From positions 124,001-188,000 of the forward strand of contig JAPPBN010000045.1 in NCBI GenBank assembly GCA_026705025.1: DNA of 64,000 nucleotides, given 5' to 3'. This DNA is from Bin125 sp026705025. Its GTDB lineage: Bacteria > Chloroflexota > Dehalococcoidia > Bin125. This document shows, in pieces, positions 1-8,731 of this stretch. The notes under the pieces were generated by a model that was given only the letters and a program-made list of their open reading frames with translations, did no database searches and had not been told where the DNA came from. Position 1 is the stretch's first letter, and each line of letters opens with the position of its first letter. A program made the translations under genes and the position numbers.

Positions 1-258
1 CTCAGTCCGATCTGATGCTCCCGCGCACGCGGTGACCAGCCATGCGGATTTGATCAGCATTGATACTTACACCACTTCGCGAGCTACTGTTCCTGAGGCG
101 CCAGCTATGGCGCGGAACACGACTTCGACCACGTCTCGAGCAGGCTCTTCTTCACGGTACCCCGATCGGGCGAATCCGGGGGTGACGTAGTCGTGGTCTG
201 GCGTCGGCTGGCTGGCAAGGGTGACGGGCGCTCTGGGGGCGACGGGAAAGGCAATGGC
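1..258. other. Left-edge non-coding or unassigned stretch
   Basis: This is the sequence upstream of the Mrp start. A + strand frame is open from base 2 to a TAG at 188-190, and a minus frame is open from inside Mrp down to a stop at 67. Neither has recognisable domains, a plausible start with a ribosome binding site, or a convincing third-position GC bias. It may contain the Mrp promoter or the tail of a gene beyond the edge; I cannot tell which. Confidence 0.4.
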
Positions 259-1329
259 ATGGTGCTGACGGTCGAGGCGGTTCGCGACACGCTGCGAACG
301 ATCCGCGATCCCCATCTGGGACGAGATCTGATCTCTCTGCGCACATTCGGCGGTGCGGTGATCGATGACGGATCGGTGACCGTCCATCTCACTCTCCCGC
401 TGCATGGCTATCCATCACAAGTGGATCTGGAACAGCGGATTACCGACGCGCTAGTCGACGCGGGGGCAACATCCGTCGCATTCGAGGTTCGTGTCGATGT
501 CCCTGCCTGGCAGGGCAGCGGACAACAGGCCGCCATTGGCGGCGTCAAGAACATCATCGCCGTGGCGTCCAACAAGGGCGGCGTGGGCAAGTCAACGATC
601 GCGACGAATCTCGCCGTGGCACTAGCGCAGACGGGCGCCGCGGTAGGCCTCGTCGACGCGGACGCAACCGGTCCCAACCTGCCCACGATGTTCGGATTGC
701 CCAGCGGATACCAGGCCGAGAGCGAACGGGGATTACACCCGGTCGAACGCTATGGGGTCCGAGTGATCTCCCTCGGATTTCTGATTCCGCCCGGTGCTCC
801 AGTGGTCTGGCGTGGTCCGATGATTGGCTCGGCGATCAAACAGTTGCTGCACGACGTGGACTGGGGCGAGGTCGACTATCTGCTGATCGATCTGCCGCCG
901 GGAACCAGCGACGCATCCATGTCGATGGCGCAGGAGGCGCCGATCGCGGGCGCTGTGATCGTATCGACCCCGCAACAGGTGGCATTGGAGGACGCAAGCA
1001 AAGCGGTGACGATGTTCGAGAAGCTCGACGTGCCGGTGTTCGGCATCGTCGAGAACATGTCCTATTTCATCACGCCCGACACCGGTCAGCGCGTTGAGAT
1101 ATTCGGGCATGGCGGCGCACGTGACGCCGCCGACGATCTGGAGATTGATTTTCTGGGCGAGGTGCCACTGGCGACCGAAGTCCGAGCCGGCGGAGACGAT
1201 GGGCAACCGATCGTCGCGTTTGGCGCGGAACACCCGTCCGCACAGGCGTTTGCCGCAATAGCCAATCGCGTTGCGATCAAGGCCGCCGCTTCGGCGTTGC
1301 TGCAGGCGCCCACGGTGCCCGTCCTATGA
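259..1329 (+). CDS. mrp: Mrp/ApbC-family P-loop ATPase (iron-sulfur cluster carrier type)
   Basis: The protein has 356 residues. Residues 1-80 form a MIP18/DUF59-like domain. Residues 100 onward are a MinD/ParA-type NTPase with a deviant Walker A (NKGGVGKST, about 105-113), a switch motif (LIDLPPGTSDAS, about 209-220) and the family signature ENMSYF followed by IFGHGGA (265-287). In the family this ATPase holds and delivers Fe-S clusters in the cytoplasm. The usual CPxC cluster ligands after ENMSYF are replaced here by TPDT (272-275), so a cluster role is uncertain. The start at 259 follows GGGAAAGG with a 7-nt spacer; an upstream GTG at 193 would add a Gly/Arg-rich leader not seen in the family. 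The NYN gene begins 15 nt downstream, suggesting co-transcription. Confidence 0.9.
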   Translation: MVLTVEAVRDTLRTIRDPHLGRDLISLRTFGGAVIDDGSVTVHLTLPLHGYPSQVDLEQRITDALVDAGATSVAFEVRVDVPAWQGSGQQAAIGGVKNIIAVASNKGGVGKSTIATNLAVALAQTGAAVGLVDADATGPNLPTMFGLPSGYQAESERGLHPVERYGVRVISLGFLIPPGAPVVWRGPMIGSAIKQLLHDVDWGEVDYLLIDLPPGTSDASMSMAQEAPIAGAVIVSTPQQVALEDASKAVTMFEKLDVPVFGIVENMSYFITPDTGQRVEIFGHGGARDAADDLEIDFLGEVPLATEVRAGGDDGQPIVAFGAEHPSAQAFAAIANRVAIKAAASALLQAPTVPVL

Positions 1330-1344
1330 ACGGAAAGCTAGGAA

Positions 1345-2283
1345 ATGGCAAGGTTTTTGAGGCGGTCTGCATCGACTGACCAGCCCGCCGACGAGCAGAA
1401 CGACACACAACAGAAGCCGGCTGCGAAGAGTCAAGCGCCAGAAGCGCCCAGCCGGAACAGACCGGCGATGAACTCCCTGGTCGAACCGCCAACACGAGCC
1501 CCATCCAGACGAGGCTCGCGCAGGCGATCCTCCGGCGGCAACGGCTCAGCCACTGCTGCGACGACAACGACGGCAGCAAACAAGCCGTCCGCACGGCGCG
1601 GCTCGCGGCGGGGCTCGCAGGACGCGCCTCCCACGGACCCGACGGAACAGATGCTGGCGTTGCTCGAGCGTCAGACCGCCCTGCTCGAGCAGCAGGGCAA
1701 GACGATCGAGCAGATGGCCGAGTCGCAAGCGCTACTGACGGAGACGCTGCTTGGTCAGCGCGGCGAGGATGCCGTTCCGGCCCGAATCGAAGTGTTGCCG
1801 CGACTGGCGATCTTCGTCGACGTCCCGAACATCCTGTACGGCGCGGAGTCCTCGGGCGTGCGCCTCAACTGGGGCAAGGTCGCCGACTTCCTCTCGCACG
1901 GACGCACACTGGTGCGCGCAATCGCGTATGCGCCGATCTCTGACGACCCGACGGCGAGGACCGAGAACGAACGATTCGTTGTGCCGTTCCTCGATCACGG
2001 CTACCGGATCGCGACGAAGCCGCTGAAGCGCTTCACCGGCGGCTCGGTCAAGGCCAACTTCGATGTTGAACTGGCCATCGATGTGCTGACCATGTCAGAC
2101 CGCGTTGACGTGATCGTCCTGGTCTCCGGCGATGGCGATTTCCGCCGACTTGTTGAGATCGTCGGCGCGCGCGGCGTCAGGGTCGAGGTGATGGCGTTCG
2201 GCAAGAGCACATCATCCGACCTGCGCCAGGTCGCCGACCGTTACATCGACATCGCCCAGTACGCGGATCAACTCCGCGACTGA
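1345..2283 (+). CDS. NYN domain (LabA/DUF88-like) putative RNase with long disordered N-terminus
   Basis: The protein has 312 residues. Residues 1-100 are low complexity, rich in Ser, Arg, Pro and Thr, and strongly basic, so probably disordered and able to bind nucleic acid. Residues 101-138 (EQMLALLERQTALLEQQ...) look like a short coiled coil. Residues 152-308 form a NYN/PIN-like fold with the acidic residues expected at the metal site: D159 in FVDVPN, D240/D246 in FDVELAID, and D263/D265 in SGDGDF. The family is thought to cleave RNA. It follows mrp by 15 nt with an AGGAA-type ribosome site, so the two are probably one operon. The target is unknown. Its 3' end faces the MBL gene with 13 nt between stops. 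Confidence 0.85.
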   Translation: MARFLRRSASTDQPADEQNDTQQKPAAKSQAPEAPSRNRPAMNSLVEPPTRAPSRRGSRRRSSGGNGSATAATTTTAANKPSARRGSRRGSQDAPPTDPTEQMLALLERQTALLEQQGKTIEQMAESQALLTETLLGQRGEDAVPARIEVLPRLAIFVDVPNILYGAESSGVRLNWGKVADFLSHGRTLVRAIAYAPISDDPTARTENERFVVPFLDHGYRIATKPLKRFTGGSVKANFDVELAIDVLTMSDRVDVIVLVSGDGDFRRLVEIVGARGVRVEVMAFGKSTSSDLRQVADRYIDIAQYADQLRD

Positions 2284-2296
2284 TCGCCGCGCTCGG

Positions 2297-3136
2297 CTAC
2301 TCGGGGGCGAAGTATCGCGCCCCGTCTCGCCGGGCCGCGCGTCCCAATCCTGGGAAGTTGAAGTGACCTGAAGCGATCAGGGCGTTTTCGGCTTCGATCT
2401 GGTCGAACAACTTGTGCCGGCTGGCGGTCGAGTCGGTCGTGTTGACATCGGCGCCCGGGCACCAATCGGTCTCCGTGAGTTGCACCAAATGGTGGGCCGC
2501 ATCGCCGATCACGTAGGCTTTCTCGCCCCCGCTGTTGACGGCGAACGCCACATGTCCGGGAGTGTGACCGGGCGTCGGCACGGTAACTACCTCCGACGTC
2601 AGGACGTGCTCACCCTCGACGAAGTCGACGAGACCGGCATCCACGATCGGGCTGAGCACGTTGTCATAGCCCGCGCCTTCCCTGAGCTCATCGCTACTGG
2701 TCCAATAGTCCCACTCGTTCTGCTGAATGATGTGTCGGGCGTTGGGGAATTGCGGAACCGGTGTCCCGTCGTTGTCCCAGGTGTTCCATCCCGTGTGGTC
2801 GAAGTGCAGGTGAGAGAACGCGACGACGTCGATGTCGTTCGGGGAGACGCCCGCCTCTGCCATCACGCTCGGGAGCGCCGGCGGCTCCTTGAGCGGCATC
2901 ATCGTCGGACGTCCGCCGATGCCCGAGTCGACCAGAATCGTCGTGCCGTCGGAGATCACGATCCAGGCGCCCAGGTTGAGCGTCAGGTGACCTTCCTCGG
3001 TGAGCAGGTCGCGGTAGCTGTCCCAGTCCGAGTCAGTGGTCTTGTTGAAAAACGCAGTGGGCGGCATCGTCGCCCACGAGTCCTGAACGGCGATCATTGT
3101 CGCGCCGCCAACTTCTACCTTGTGGAACCGTCCCAT
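2297..3136 (-). CDS. Metallo-beta-lactamase-fold hydrolase (lactonase-like)
   Basis: The protein has 279 residues with the MBL metal motif HLHFDHTG at about 109-116, a downstream PGHTPGHVAF histidine segment, and a bridging Asp in VIGDAAHH. The layout resembles the AHL-lactonase / glyoxalase-II-like branch of the superfamily, which hydrolyses esters or lactones with two zinc ions. A strong GGAGAGG lies 9 nt before the ATG. It sits downstream of glcDEF on the same strand, 83 nt after the glcF stop, with an 8-bp hairpin between (3169-3189). The substrate cannot be read from sequence; a lactone arising from hydroxyacid metabolism is one guess. There is no signal peptide, so it is cytoplasmic. 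Confidence 0.85.
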   Translation of the reverse strand: MGRFHKVEVGGATMIAVQDSWATMPPTAFFNKTTDSDWDSYRDLLTEEGHLTLNLGAWIVISDGTTILVDSGIGGRPTMMPLKEPPALPSVMAEAGVSPNDIDVVAFSHLHFDHTGWNTWDNDGTPVPQFPNARHIIQQNEWDYWTSSDELREGAGYDNVLSPIVDAGLVDFVEGEHVLTSEVVTVPTPGHTPGHVAFAVNSGGEKAYVIGDAAHHLVQLTETDWCPGADVNTTDSTASRHKLFDQIEAENALIASGHFNFPGLGRAARRDGARYFAPE

Positions 3137-3168
3137 GATCGCCGCCTCTCCAGGATCTGCGCAGCGTT

Positions 3169-3189
3169 GTCCGCGCCGTCTGCGCGGAC
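3169..3189. terminator. GC-rich hairpin between glcF and the MBL gene
   Basis: A perfect 8-bp inverted repeat, GTCCGCGC / GCGCGGAC, with a 5-nt loop. No U-tract follows on the minus strand, so it is not a classical intrinsic terminator. A second small hairpin, GCTAA / TTAGC (3211-3224), overlaps the glcF stop codon. Either could slow or end transcription leaving glcDEF, or shape the MBL leader. Confidence 0.4.
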
Positions 3190-3219
3190 TGCCCTGACTG
3201 CGCTAGGGAGGCTAACGGA

Positions 3220-4578
3220 TTAGCGGTTGCCGGCCGCGTCGCCGAGTCGGTAGGACTCGTCCAGCAGTTCGATCGCGTGAGTGGATCGAGGCATCATCTG
3301 GGAGTCGTCGTCAAGACGCGAAATGCCGGCGTCGAGCTGGAGCATGCATCCCGGGTTGGCCGTGCAAACCTGCTCGGCGCCGGTTGAGAGCACGTCTTCC
3401 ATTTTCTCGGCCAGCACCCGCTTCGAGATATCGCTCTGTACCACCGAGTAGATCCCGGCCGAGCCGCAACACTTGTCGGGCTTGCGCATCTCGCTCAGGG
3501 TTAGCCCCGGAATGCTGCGCAGGACGTCCCGTGGGGCGCTGCGAACATTCTGGGCATGCGAGAGGTGGCAGGAATCCTGGTAGGTGACGGTTCGTTCGAC
3601 TCGACCTTCTGGGGCGGCAAAGCCGATTTGCACGAGATACTCGTGCACATCACGAACGCGCGCCGCAAACGCCTTCGCTCGTTCAGAGTATGCGGGGTCG
3701 TTGCGGAGCAGGTGACCGTACTCCTTGAGGTGCGACCCGCAGCCCGCCGCATTGATCAGAATGGCGTCGGGCAGGTCCGCCGACTCGGGCGTGATGGCGT
3801 CGATGTTTCGTCGGGCCAGGTCGCGCGCTGCTTCGACGTCGCCGCCGTGAGCGTGCAGGGCGCCGCAACAGACCTGCGCGTCCGGAGCGTCGACGGCGAC
3901 GCCGTTTCGCGTGAAGACGCGAACTGTGGCTCGGTGGGTCTCCGGGTAGGCCAGCGGCATCATGCAGCCGGTAATCAATGACGCTCGCGCGCGAATGGCC
4001 ACCGTCGGCTTGACTTGAGAGGCCTCGTTGTTTGTGTAGAAGGGTCTGTCGGCGACGGGCGATAGCGAGTCGATGTCCGCGAGCCGTGGCGAGAGCCTTG
4101 CCAACAAGCCAGTCTTCCTCACCAGCGCCTGGAGTCCTGTCCGTTGGTAGAGCTTCAATCCGTACCCGGCCAGTCGCATGCGCCCGGGATACGGGAAGAG
4201 TCCATGCATGATCAGCCGCCAGATGACGCGCTGTCGGCGGGGCCACTTGTTCTGCGCAAAGGCCTCGGCGCGAGTCGCTTCCATCAGGCGTCCGTACGGC
4301 ACCTTCGATGGACAGGCAGTCTCGCAGGCGCGGCACTGGAGGCACTGATCGAAGTGTTGCTGGACTCGCGGCGACCACTCGATCCGTCCGTCGTCAAGTC
4401 CTCGCATCAGCGCGATGCGGCCACGTGGGGAGTCGGTCTCGACGCCCAGATCGTGATACGTCGGGCAGGCATTGAGACAGAATCCACAGTGGACGCAAAG
4501 GCCCAGTTCACCGGCGTCCGGCCGATCCTCGGTCATCCAGATCGATTCACTGTCGAGGGGCGACGGAGCGATGGTCAT
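3220..4578 (-). CDS. glcF: Glycolate oxidase-type iron-sulfur subunit (GlcF-like)
   Basis: The protein has 452 residues. Two 4Fe-4S ferredoxin motifs lie at the N-terminus: C28, C31, C34, C38 (CVHCGFCLNACP) and C79, C82, C85, C89 (CLQCRACETACP). Two Cys-rich CCG domains follow (CCGALH at about 236 and CCGSAG at about 370), each thought to bind a further cluster. In the family this subunit passes electrons from the FAD subunits to the membrane quinone pool. It is the third gene of glcD-glcE-glcF, 9 nt after glcE. No Shine-Dalgarno is visible; instead TAAGCT, which contains the glcE stop codon, lies 6 nt before the ATG and could act as an internal -10 box for a leaderless message. Confidence 0.9.
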   Translation of the reverse strand: MTIAPSPLDSESIWMTEDRPDAGELGLCVHCGFCLNACPTYHDLGVETDSPRGRIALMRGLDDGRIEWSPRVQQHFDQCLQCRACETACPSKVPYGRLMEATRAEAFAQNKWPRRQRVIWRLIMHGLFPYPGRMRLAGYGLKLYQRTGLQALVRKTGLLARLSPRLADIDSLSPVADRPFYTNNEASQVKPTVAIRARASLITGCMMPLAYPETHRATVRVFTRNGVAVDAPDAQVCCGALHAHGGDVEAARDLARRNIDAITPESADLPDAILINAAGCGSHLKEYGHLLRNDPAYSERAKAFAARVRDVHEYLVQIGFAAPEGRVERTVTYQDSCHLSHAQNVRSAPRDVLRSIPGLTLSEMRKPDKCCGSAGIYSVVQSDISKRVLAEKMEDVLSTGAEQVCTANPGCMLQLDAGISRLDDDSQMMPRSTHAIELLDESYRLGDAAGNR

Positions 4579-4587
4579 GGAAGCAGC

Positions 4588-5910
4588 TTAGATTCCATCA
4601 ACGAAACGACCGGGACTGAGGATTCCGGTTGGGTCGAACTGCGCTTTGACATTGTGCATCAACCGGGCGCCGGGACCGGCGGGTCCCCAGACATCGACTG
4701 CGCGCTTCAGCTCGAGCGGGCCTGACTCGATGGTCAGTCTCCCCTGGAGAGGGCCGAGAAGAGTTCGCAAGGTCTTCACCGTGTCGGCGTCGATGGTTGG
4801 TACATCGACCAACATCAATCCCGAATCGGCAGCGGCAACCCAGGATGTCACTTCCTGCAGATTGTCGGCGAGGATCCGTTGCCCCCGCGGCAGATTGGCC
4901 GGAGGGAGGCCCAATCGCATCCTGACACAAGCTTCAGTGGTCTGGAGCTCCAGATCTGCAACTGCTTGCCAGGTCTCAACGATCGCGGTCGTGGTCCGTT
5001 CCGGACTGTCGATTCCGGCATCGCGAACGGCACGCAGCGCCTGAGCCAGCACTTCGGACGCGGCGGTTTCCAGTCCGTTTGCTCGGAGCAGGATCGCCGG
5101 CTGGTCGTGGAGCACCTTCGCACCAAGGTCGTGTGCATTGGCCGAGGCTCCGGCCGAGAGCACCACGCATCCATTGAGAAACGGCGCCGCATTCGCAGCC
5201 GCCCGCGCCGCAGCCAGGGCGGACTCAAGGCTCGGAGCGTTGAGCGCCACGATCTGGTCGCTGGCCGGCTGCGGCCGGAGCTTGAGCGTGACTTCGACGA
5301 TGACGCCGAGGGTGCCAAGGGAGCCGGCAAACAGCTTGGGCAGGTCGTACCCGCTGACATTCTTGACCACCTTGCCGCCGCCCTTGATCGCCGTGCCGTC
5401 GGCCTTGACCATGCGCATCCCAATCAGCCAGTCGCGCGGTCCGCCGAACGAACCGCGCCGCAAACCGCCACGTCCGACGGCGCAGATGCCGCCGAGGGTA
5501 GCCCGCTCAAAATGGGGGTGATCGAGCGGCAAGAACTGTCCGTTGGTGGCCAGATGGCGTTGCAGCTCTGCCAGGGTCATCCCGGCCTGCACGGTGATCG
5601 TGAAGTCGTTGGGTTCGTAGTCAACGACCTGGTCCAGCCCCGAGAGATCAAGTGCCACGTCGTACTTGCGAGGTGGCATTCCGAGGTCGCGCATAGTTCG
5701 ACCGCCGTGCGCGATAACTGACAGATCGTGTTCAGTCGCCAACGACTGCAAGCGCTGAACGTCTTCGATCGCAGTCGCCCTGACCGCTCCGTCGGGGACG
5801 AGATCGTCAACGGCGTAGCGCCTCAGGCGGTCGCTATCTGAGTCGACGTTGTCGAACAGTGAACTGAGCGAATCGAGCCGGGCAGCGTCGCCAGCCTCAG
5901 CGCCCGCCAT
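4588..5910 (-). CDS. glcE: Glycolate oxidase-type FAD-binding subunit (GlcE-like)
   Basis: The protein has 440 residues with a PCMH-type FAD-binding domain (about 30-215). Its nucleotide-binding signature includes TLGGICAVGRGGLRRGSFGGPRD, followed by a conserved GGKVVKNVSGYDL segment. The C-terminal half is the weakly conserved cap region typical of GlcE, and the C-terminus ends in FDPTGILSPGRFV, a family hallmark. GlcE pairs with GlcD and GlcF to oxidise glycolate or D-lactate type alpha-hydroxyacids at the membrane. It lies 27 nt after glcD. I see no clear Shine-Dalgarno for this start. Confidence 0.9.
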   Translation of the reverse strand: MAGAEAGDAARLDSLSSLFDNVDSDSDRLRRYAVDDLVPDGAVRATAIEDVQRLQSLATEHDLSVIAHGGRTMRDLGMPPRKYDVALDLSGLDQVVDYEPNDFTITVQAGMTLAELQRHLATNGQFLPLDHPHFERATLGGICAVGRGGLRRGSFGGPRDWLIGMRMVKADGTAIKGGGKVVKNVSGYDLPKLFAGSLGTLGVIVEVTLKLRPQPASDQIVALNAPSLESALAAARAAANAAPFLNGCVVLSAGASANAHDLGAKVLHDQPAILLRANGLETAASEVLAQALRAVRDAGIDSPERTTTAIVETWQAVADLELQTTEACVRMRLGLPPANLPRGQRILADNLQEVTSWVAAADSGLMLVDVPTIDADTVKTLRTLLGPLQGRLTIESGPLELKRAVDVWGPAGPGARLMHNVKAQFDPTGILSPGRFVDGI

Positions 5911-5937
5911 GTTGCAGTCCGGGGTACGCCAGCCGAT

Positions 5938-7392
5938 TCATACAAACGCTTTGGGGCCGAACTTGGCGATCTGATGTTGGGCGTGCTGGTGACCAGCTTC
6001 TCCGCAGCCGTGGCCCTTGGGGAAGATCTTGCAGGGGTTGAAGTTCTCGGTCGGCCCGAACGCGGCTCGCAGCGATTTCATCGTGTCCATGTCGGCCTCG
6101 GTGAAGATCCAGGGCAGGTAATCTCGCTTTTCCAGACCGACGCCGTGTTCTCCGGTGATCGCGCCGCCAGCATCGACACACAGGCGCATAATCTCGCCGC
6201 CGGCATCGAGTACTCGCTCCGTTGCGCCGGGCTCACGTTCGTCGAACAGCAGACAGGGATGCAGGTTGCCGTCGCCGGCGTGGAACATGTTGGCGACAGG
6301 CAATCGATATCGCTCCGCGATCTCGTAGACGCCGTCCAGGACGTCGGGCAATTGGGTTCTCGGGACCACGCCGTCCAACAGGTAGTAGTTGGGCATAATC
6401 TGGCCCAGCGCGCCGATGGCGCCCTTGCGGCCGGCCCAGAGATGCTCACGCTCCTCCGGATCGGTGGCCGAGCGGACTTCACGGGGTTCGAATCGATTGA
6501 GAATGCCCTCGACCCGTGCTCCCTCTGCCTCGACCTGTGATTCCGGTCCGTCGACCTCGACCAACAGGACGGCTTCAGCGTCGAGGGGGAATCCGGTGTT
6601 GAGCACCGGTTCGACAGCGGCGATCGTCATCTTGTCGATCATCTCCAACGCGGCCGGCACGATTCCCGAGGCGACGACCGCGGACACCGCGTTCGACGCC
6701 TGTCTGACGCTGTCGTAGATCGCAAGCATGGTTCGCACGGCGGTCGGCCTGGGCACGAGACGGACGAGCGCCTGAGTGACGATTCCGACCGTGCCTTCCG
6801 AGCCGACCACGCAACCCACCAGGTCGTATCCCGGTTCGTCGCGGGTGTCGTGCCCGATCCACTGGACCTCTCCGTCGGCGGTGACCAGCTCCAGCGCGAG
6901 CACGTGATTGGTGGTCGTGCCCCAGGCGAGCGTATGCGGCCCGCCGGCATTCTCGGCGATATTGCCGCCGATGGTGCACGCACGCTGCGAGCTCGGGTCG
7001 GGCGCGTAGGCGAGGCCGTAGCGCTCTGCCTCGGATCCTAGGTCGAGGTTGACCACGCCGGGCTGAACCAGCGCCGTTTTGTTCTCCGGATCGACGTCGA
7101 GTATGCGTCGCATCCGGTTCATGCCAATAATCACGCCGCCCTTGGCCGCAAGCGCTCCGCCGCTGAGACCGGTGCCCGCTCCGCGGGGAGTCACCGGCGC
7201 CTCGTACTTGTTGGCGATCTTGATGAGGCTGACCACATCGTCGGTGTTGGCCGGCAAGGCGATCACGTCCGGATTGCCCCGGTCGATCGTGCCGTCGTAC
7301 TCGTAGACGAGCAGATCTTCGTCGTGCCAGACCACGGCTTCCTCGCCAATGGCGTCAATCAGGTCCAGGACGAGCGGCGTAGGTGTCTTCAT
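5938..7392 (-). CDS. glcD: Glycolate oxidase-type FAD-linked catalytic subunit (GlcD-like)
   Basis: The protein has 484 residues. The FAD-binding PCMH domain (about 40-220) includes VTPRGAGTGLSGGA and the segment CTIGGNIAENAGGPHTL. The C-terminal FAD-oxidase domain carries the conserved ANMFHAGDGNLHP and GEHGVGLEKRDYL stretches. The family oxidises glycolate, D-lactate or other 2-hydroxyacids; the exact substrate is not fixed by sequence. It is the first gene of glcDEF. There is no Shine-Dalgarno, but TATGAT sits 6 nt upstream of the ATG (7399-7404, minus), the arrangement expected for a leaderless transcript starting at the ATG itself. Confidence 0.92.
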   Translation of the reverse strand: MKTPTPLVLDLIDAIGEEAVVWHDEDLLVYEYDGTIDRGNPDVIALPANTDDVVSLIKIANKYEAPVTPRGAGTGLSGGALAAKGGVIIGMNRMRRILDVDPENKTALVQPGVVNLDLGSEAERYGLAYAPDPSSQRACTIGGNIAENAGGPHTLAWGTTTNHVLALELVTADGEVQWIGHDTRDEPGYDLVGCVVGSEGTVGIVTQALVRLVPRPTAVRTMLAIYDSVRQASNAVSAVVASGIVPAALEMIDKMTIAAVEPVLNTGFPLDAEAVLLVEVDGPESQVEAEGARVEGILNRFEPREVRSATDPEEREHLWAGRKGAIGALGQIMPNYYLLDGVVPRTQLPDVLDGVYEIAERYRLPVANMFHAGDGNLHPCLLFDEREPGATERVLDAGGEIMRLCVDAGGAITGEHGVGLEKRDYLPWIFTEADMDTMKSLRAAFGPTENFNPCKIFPKGHGCGEAGHQHAQHQIAKFGPKAFV

Positions 7393-7398
7393 GGTTCA

Positions 7399-7404
7399 AT
7401 CATA
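7399..7404 (-). promoter_or_regulatory. -10 box (TATGAT) of a leaderless glcDEF promoter
   Basis: TATGAT reads on the minus strand and is followed by 6 nt and then the glcD ATG. With no Shine-Dalgarno in that gap, transcription would begin at or next to the start codon. This is one of a set of similar boxes in the window. Confidence 0.6.
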
Positions 7405-7413
7405 GAGGGGCAC

Positions 7414-8208
7414 TCAGCGCTGCCAGCGACGGTCGAGGAAGTCGATGATTGCCTGATTGAATCTGTCCGGCTGCTCGAGATATACAGAGTGACCGGCGTC
7501 GGGAACGACGACGAACTCCGACCCATCCATGACACGGTGCGATGCCTCCATCGCCTGCCAGGGAACAATCCGGTCGTGTTCGCCGACGATGTAGAGCATC
7601 GGCATGCCGAACTGTCTTAGCAGCGGCATGGATGATCCGCGCCAGGTGGCGAGTCCCGGCGTCGGCGCGAGGAAGGTCGCCGGGCGCTTCGGGTTCCAGC
7701 CGTTCATCCGTCGATACAGCCAGGTGAGCTGCGGATCGTTCTGCTCGGTCGTCGGAGCCAGCGCGCGCTGTCTGAGCGTGAGGCCCTCGACGGTCCGGTA
7801 GTGGGCGGCCTGGATGGCACGAACCTCATCATTGACCGCTCCCGCCAGCGTGCCCGAGAGAATCAGCGCCTCGATTCTTCCCGGGAAGATCAATGCGAAC
7901 GGCGTCGCGGTTCTGCCGCCCATGGAATGGGCGATCATTGCGAACCGGTCGATGTCCAGGTGTTCCAGCAGTGCGTGCAGGTCATGAGGGAACGCGCGCC
8001 TGCCCGGCCCGCCAGGAACGTCCCTGCTCAGACCGAAGGCGCGGTGATCGAATGTGATCGTGTAGTAGCGCTCGCGGAATTCGGGCACGTTACGCCACCA
8101 GACGAGATGATTGCCGCCGGCGCCGTGCGCGAGGATCAGCGGAGGCGAGGATGGATCGCCATGCGCCTCGTAGTAGAGGTCGATTTCGTTGCAGTGGAGG
8201 TAGGGCAC
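7414..8208 (-). CDS. Alpha/beta hydrolase
   Basis: The protein has 264 residues with a complete hydrolase fold: oxyanion region HGAGGN near residue 29, nucleophile elbow AHSMGG at about 93-98, acid in VGEHDRIVP (near 216) and the His in PDAGHSVYLEQP (about 242). The closest look is to small esterases and C-C hydrolases such as the MhpC/PcaD group, but the substrate is open. It starts with GTG at 8208, and no other in-frame start fits the conserved N-terminus PYLHCNEIDLYYE. It follows the CinA-like gene by 16 nt and precedes glcD by 21 nt, so all may be transcribed together, although glcD also has its own box. Confidence 0.88.
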   Translation of the reverse strand: MPYLHCNEIDLYYEAHGDPSSPPLILAHGAGGNHLVWWRNVPEFRERYYTITFDHRAFGLSRDVPGGPGRRAFPHDLHALLEHLDIDRFAMIAHSMGGRTATPFALIFPGRIEALILSGTLAGAVNDEVRAIQAAHYRTVEGLTLRQRALAPTTEQNDPQLTWLYRRMNGWNPKRPATFLAPTPGLATWRGSSMPLLRQFGMPMLYIVGEHDRIVPWQAMEASHRVMDGSEFVVVPDAGHSVYLEQPDRFNQAIIDFLDRRWQR

Positions 8209-8224
8209 GAGAAGAAGTGGGGGC

Positions 8225-8716
8225 TCAGGGGTCTGGGGATGATTCTGCCGCTTCGATCACGAGTTCGACGCAGCGGACGGCGGTCAGACGCTTGTTCCCC
8301 TCGCGGTCGGAGTTCCAGACCTGTCGTTCCGCGTAGACGCGGTCGCCGGGCCCGACGCAGGCCATCCAGACGGTGCCGACTGGACGAGACTGGGATCCCC
8401 CGGTCGGGCCGGTGATGCCCGTCTCGGCAACACCGATATCGGCATTGAGCGTGTCGCGCACGCCGCGCGCCATTGCAACGGCGGCCTCTTCCGACACGGA
8501 ACCATGCTCCCGCAGCAAATTGCGCGAGACGCCGATGAGATCGATCTTCGGGTAGTTGTGATACGGCGAGGCGCCGCCGATCCAGACCTTCGAACAGCCG
8601 GCGATATCCGTGATCCAGTGACCAATCAGACCGCCGGTGTCGGTCTCAGCCGTCGCCAGGGTGAGGCTGCGTTCGGCCAAGGTGTCAATCAGTTGCTGGG
8701 CGATGGCCTCGGCCAT
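8225..8716 (-). CDS. CinA C-terminal-domain protein (nicotinamide-nucleotide amidase-like)
   Basis: The protein has 163 residues corresponding to the stand-alone CinA/PncC domain. N-terminal segment LATAETDTGGLIGHWITD matches the family's AES-C-TGG region, and VAETGITGPTGGS matches its second signature. The family deamidates NMN to nicotinate mononucleotide, recycling NAD by-products. The usual Ser-Cys of AESCTGG is Thr-Asp here (AETDTGG), so activity is not assured. It lies 15 nt after the small membrane protein gene on the same strand. Confidence 0.75.
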   Translation of the reverse strand: MAEAIAQQLIDTLAERSLTLATAETDTGGLIGHWITDIAGCSKVWIGGASPYHNYPKIDLIGVSRNLLREHGSVSEEAAVAMARGVRDTLNADIGVAETGITGPTGGSQSRPVGTVWMACVGPGDRVYAERQVWNSDREGNKRLTAVRCVELVIEAAESSPDP

Positions 8717-8731
8717 GGATCAGGCTCTTGC

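Noticed and set aside
67..405. 112-codon minus-strand frame at the left edge
   Set aside because: Two thirds overlap mrp in antisense; its last 40 codons look faintly protein-like but third-position GC is unremarkable and no start or family is evident.
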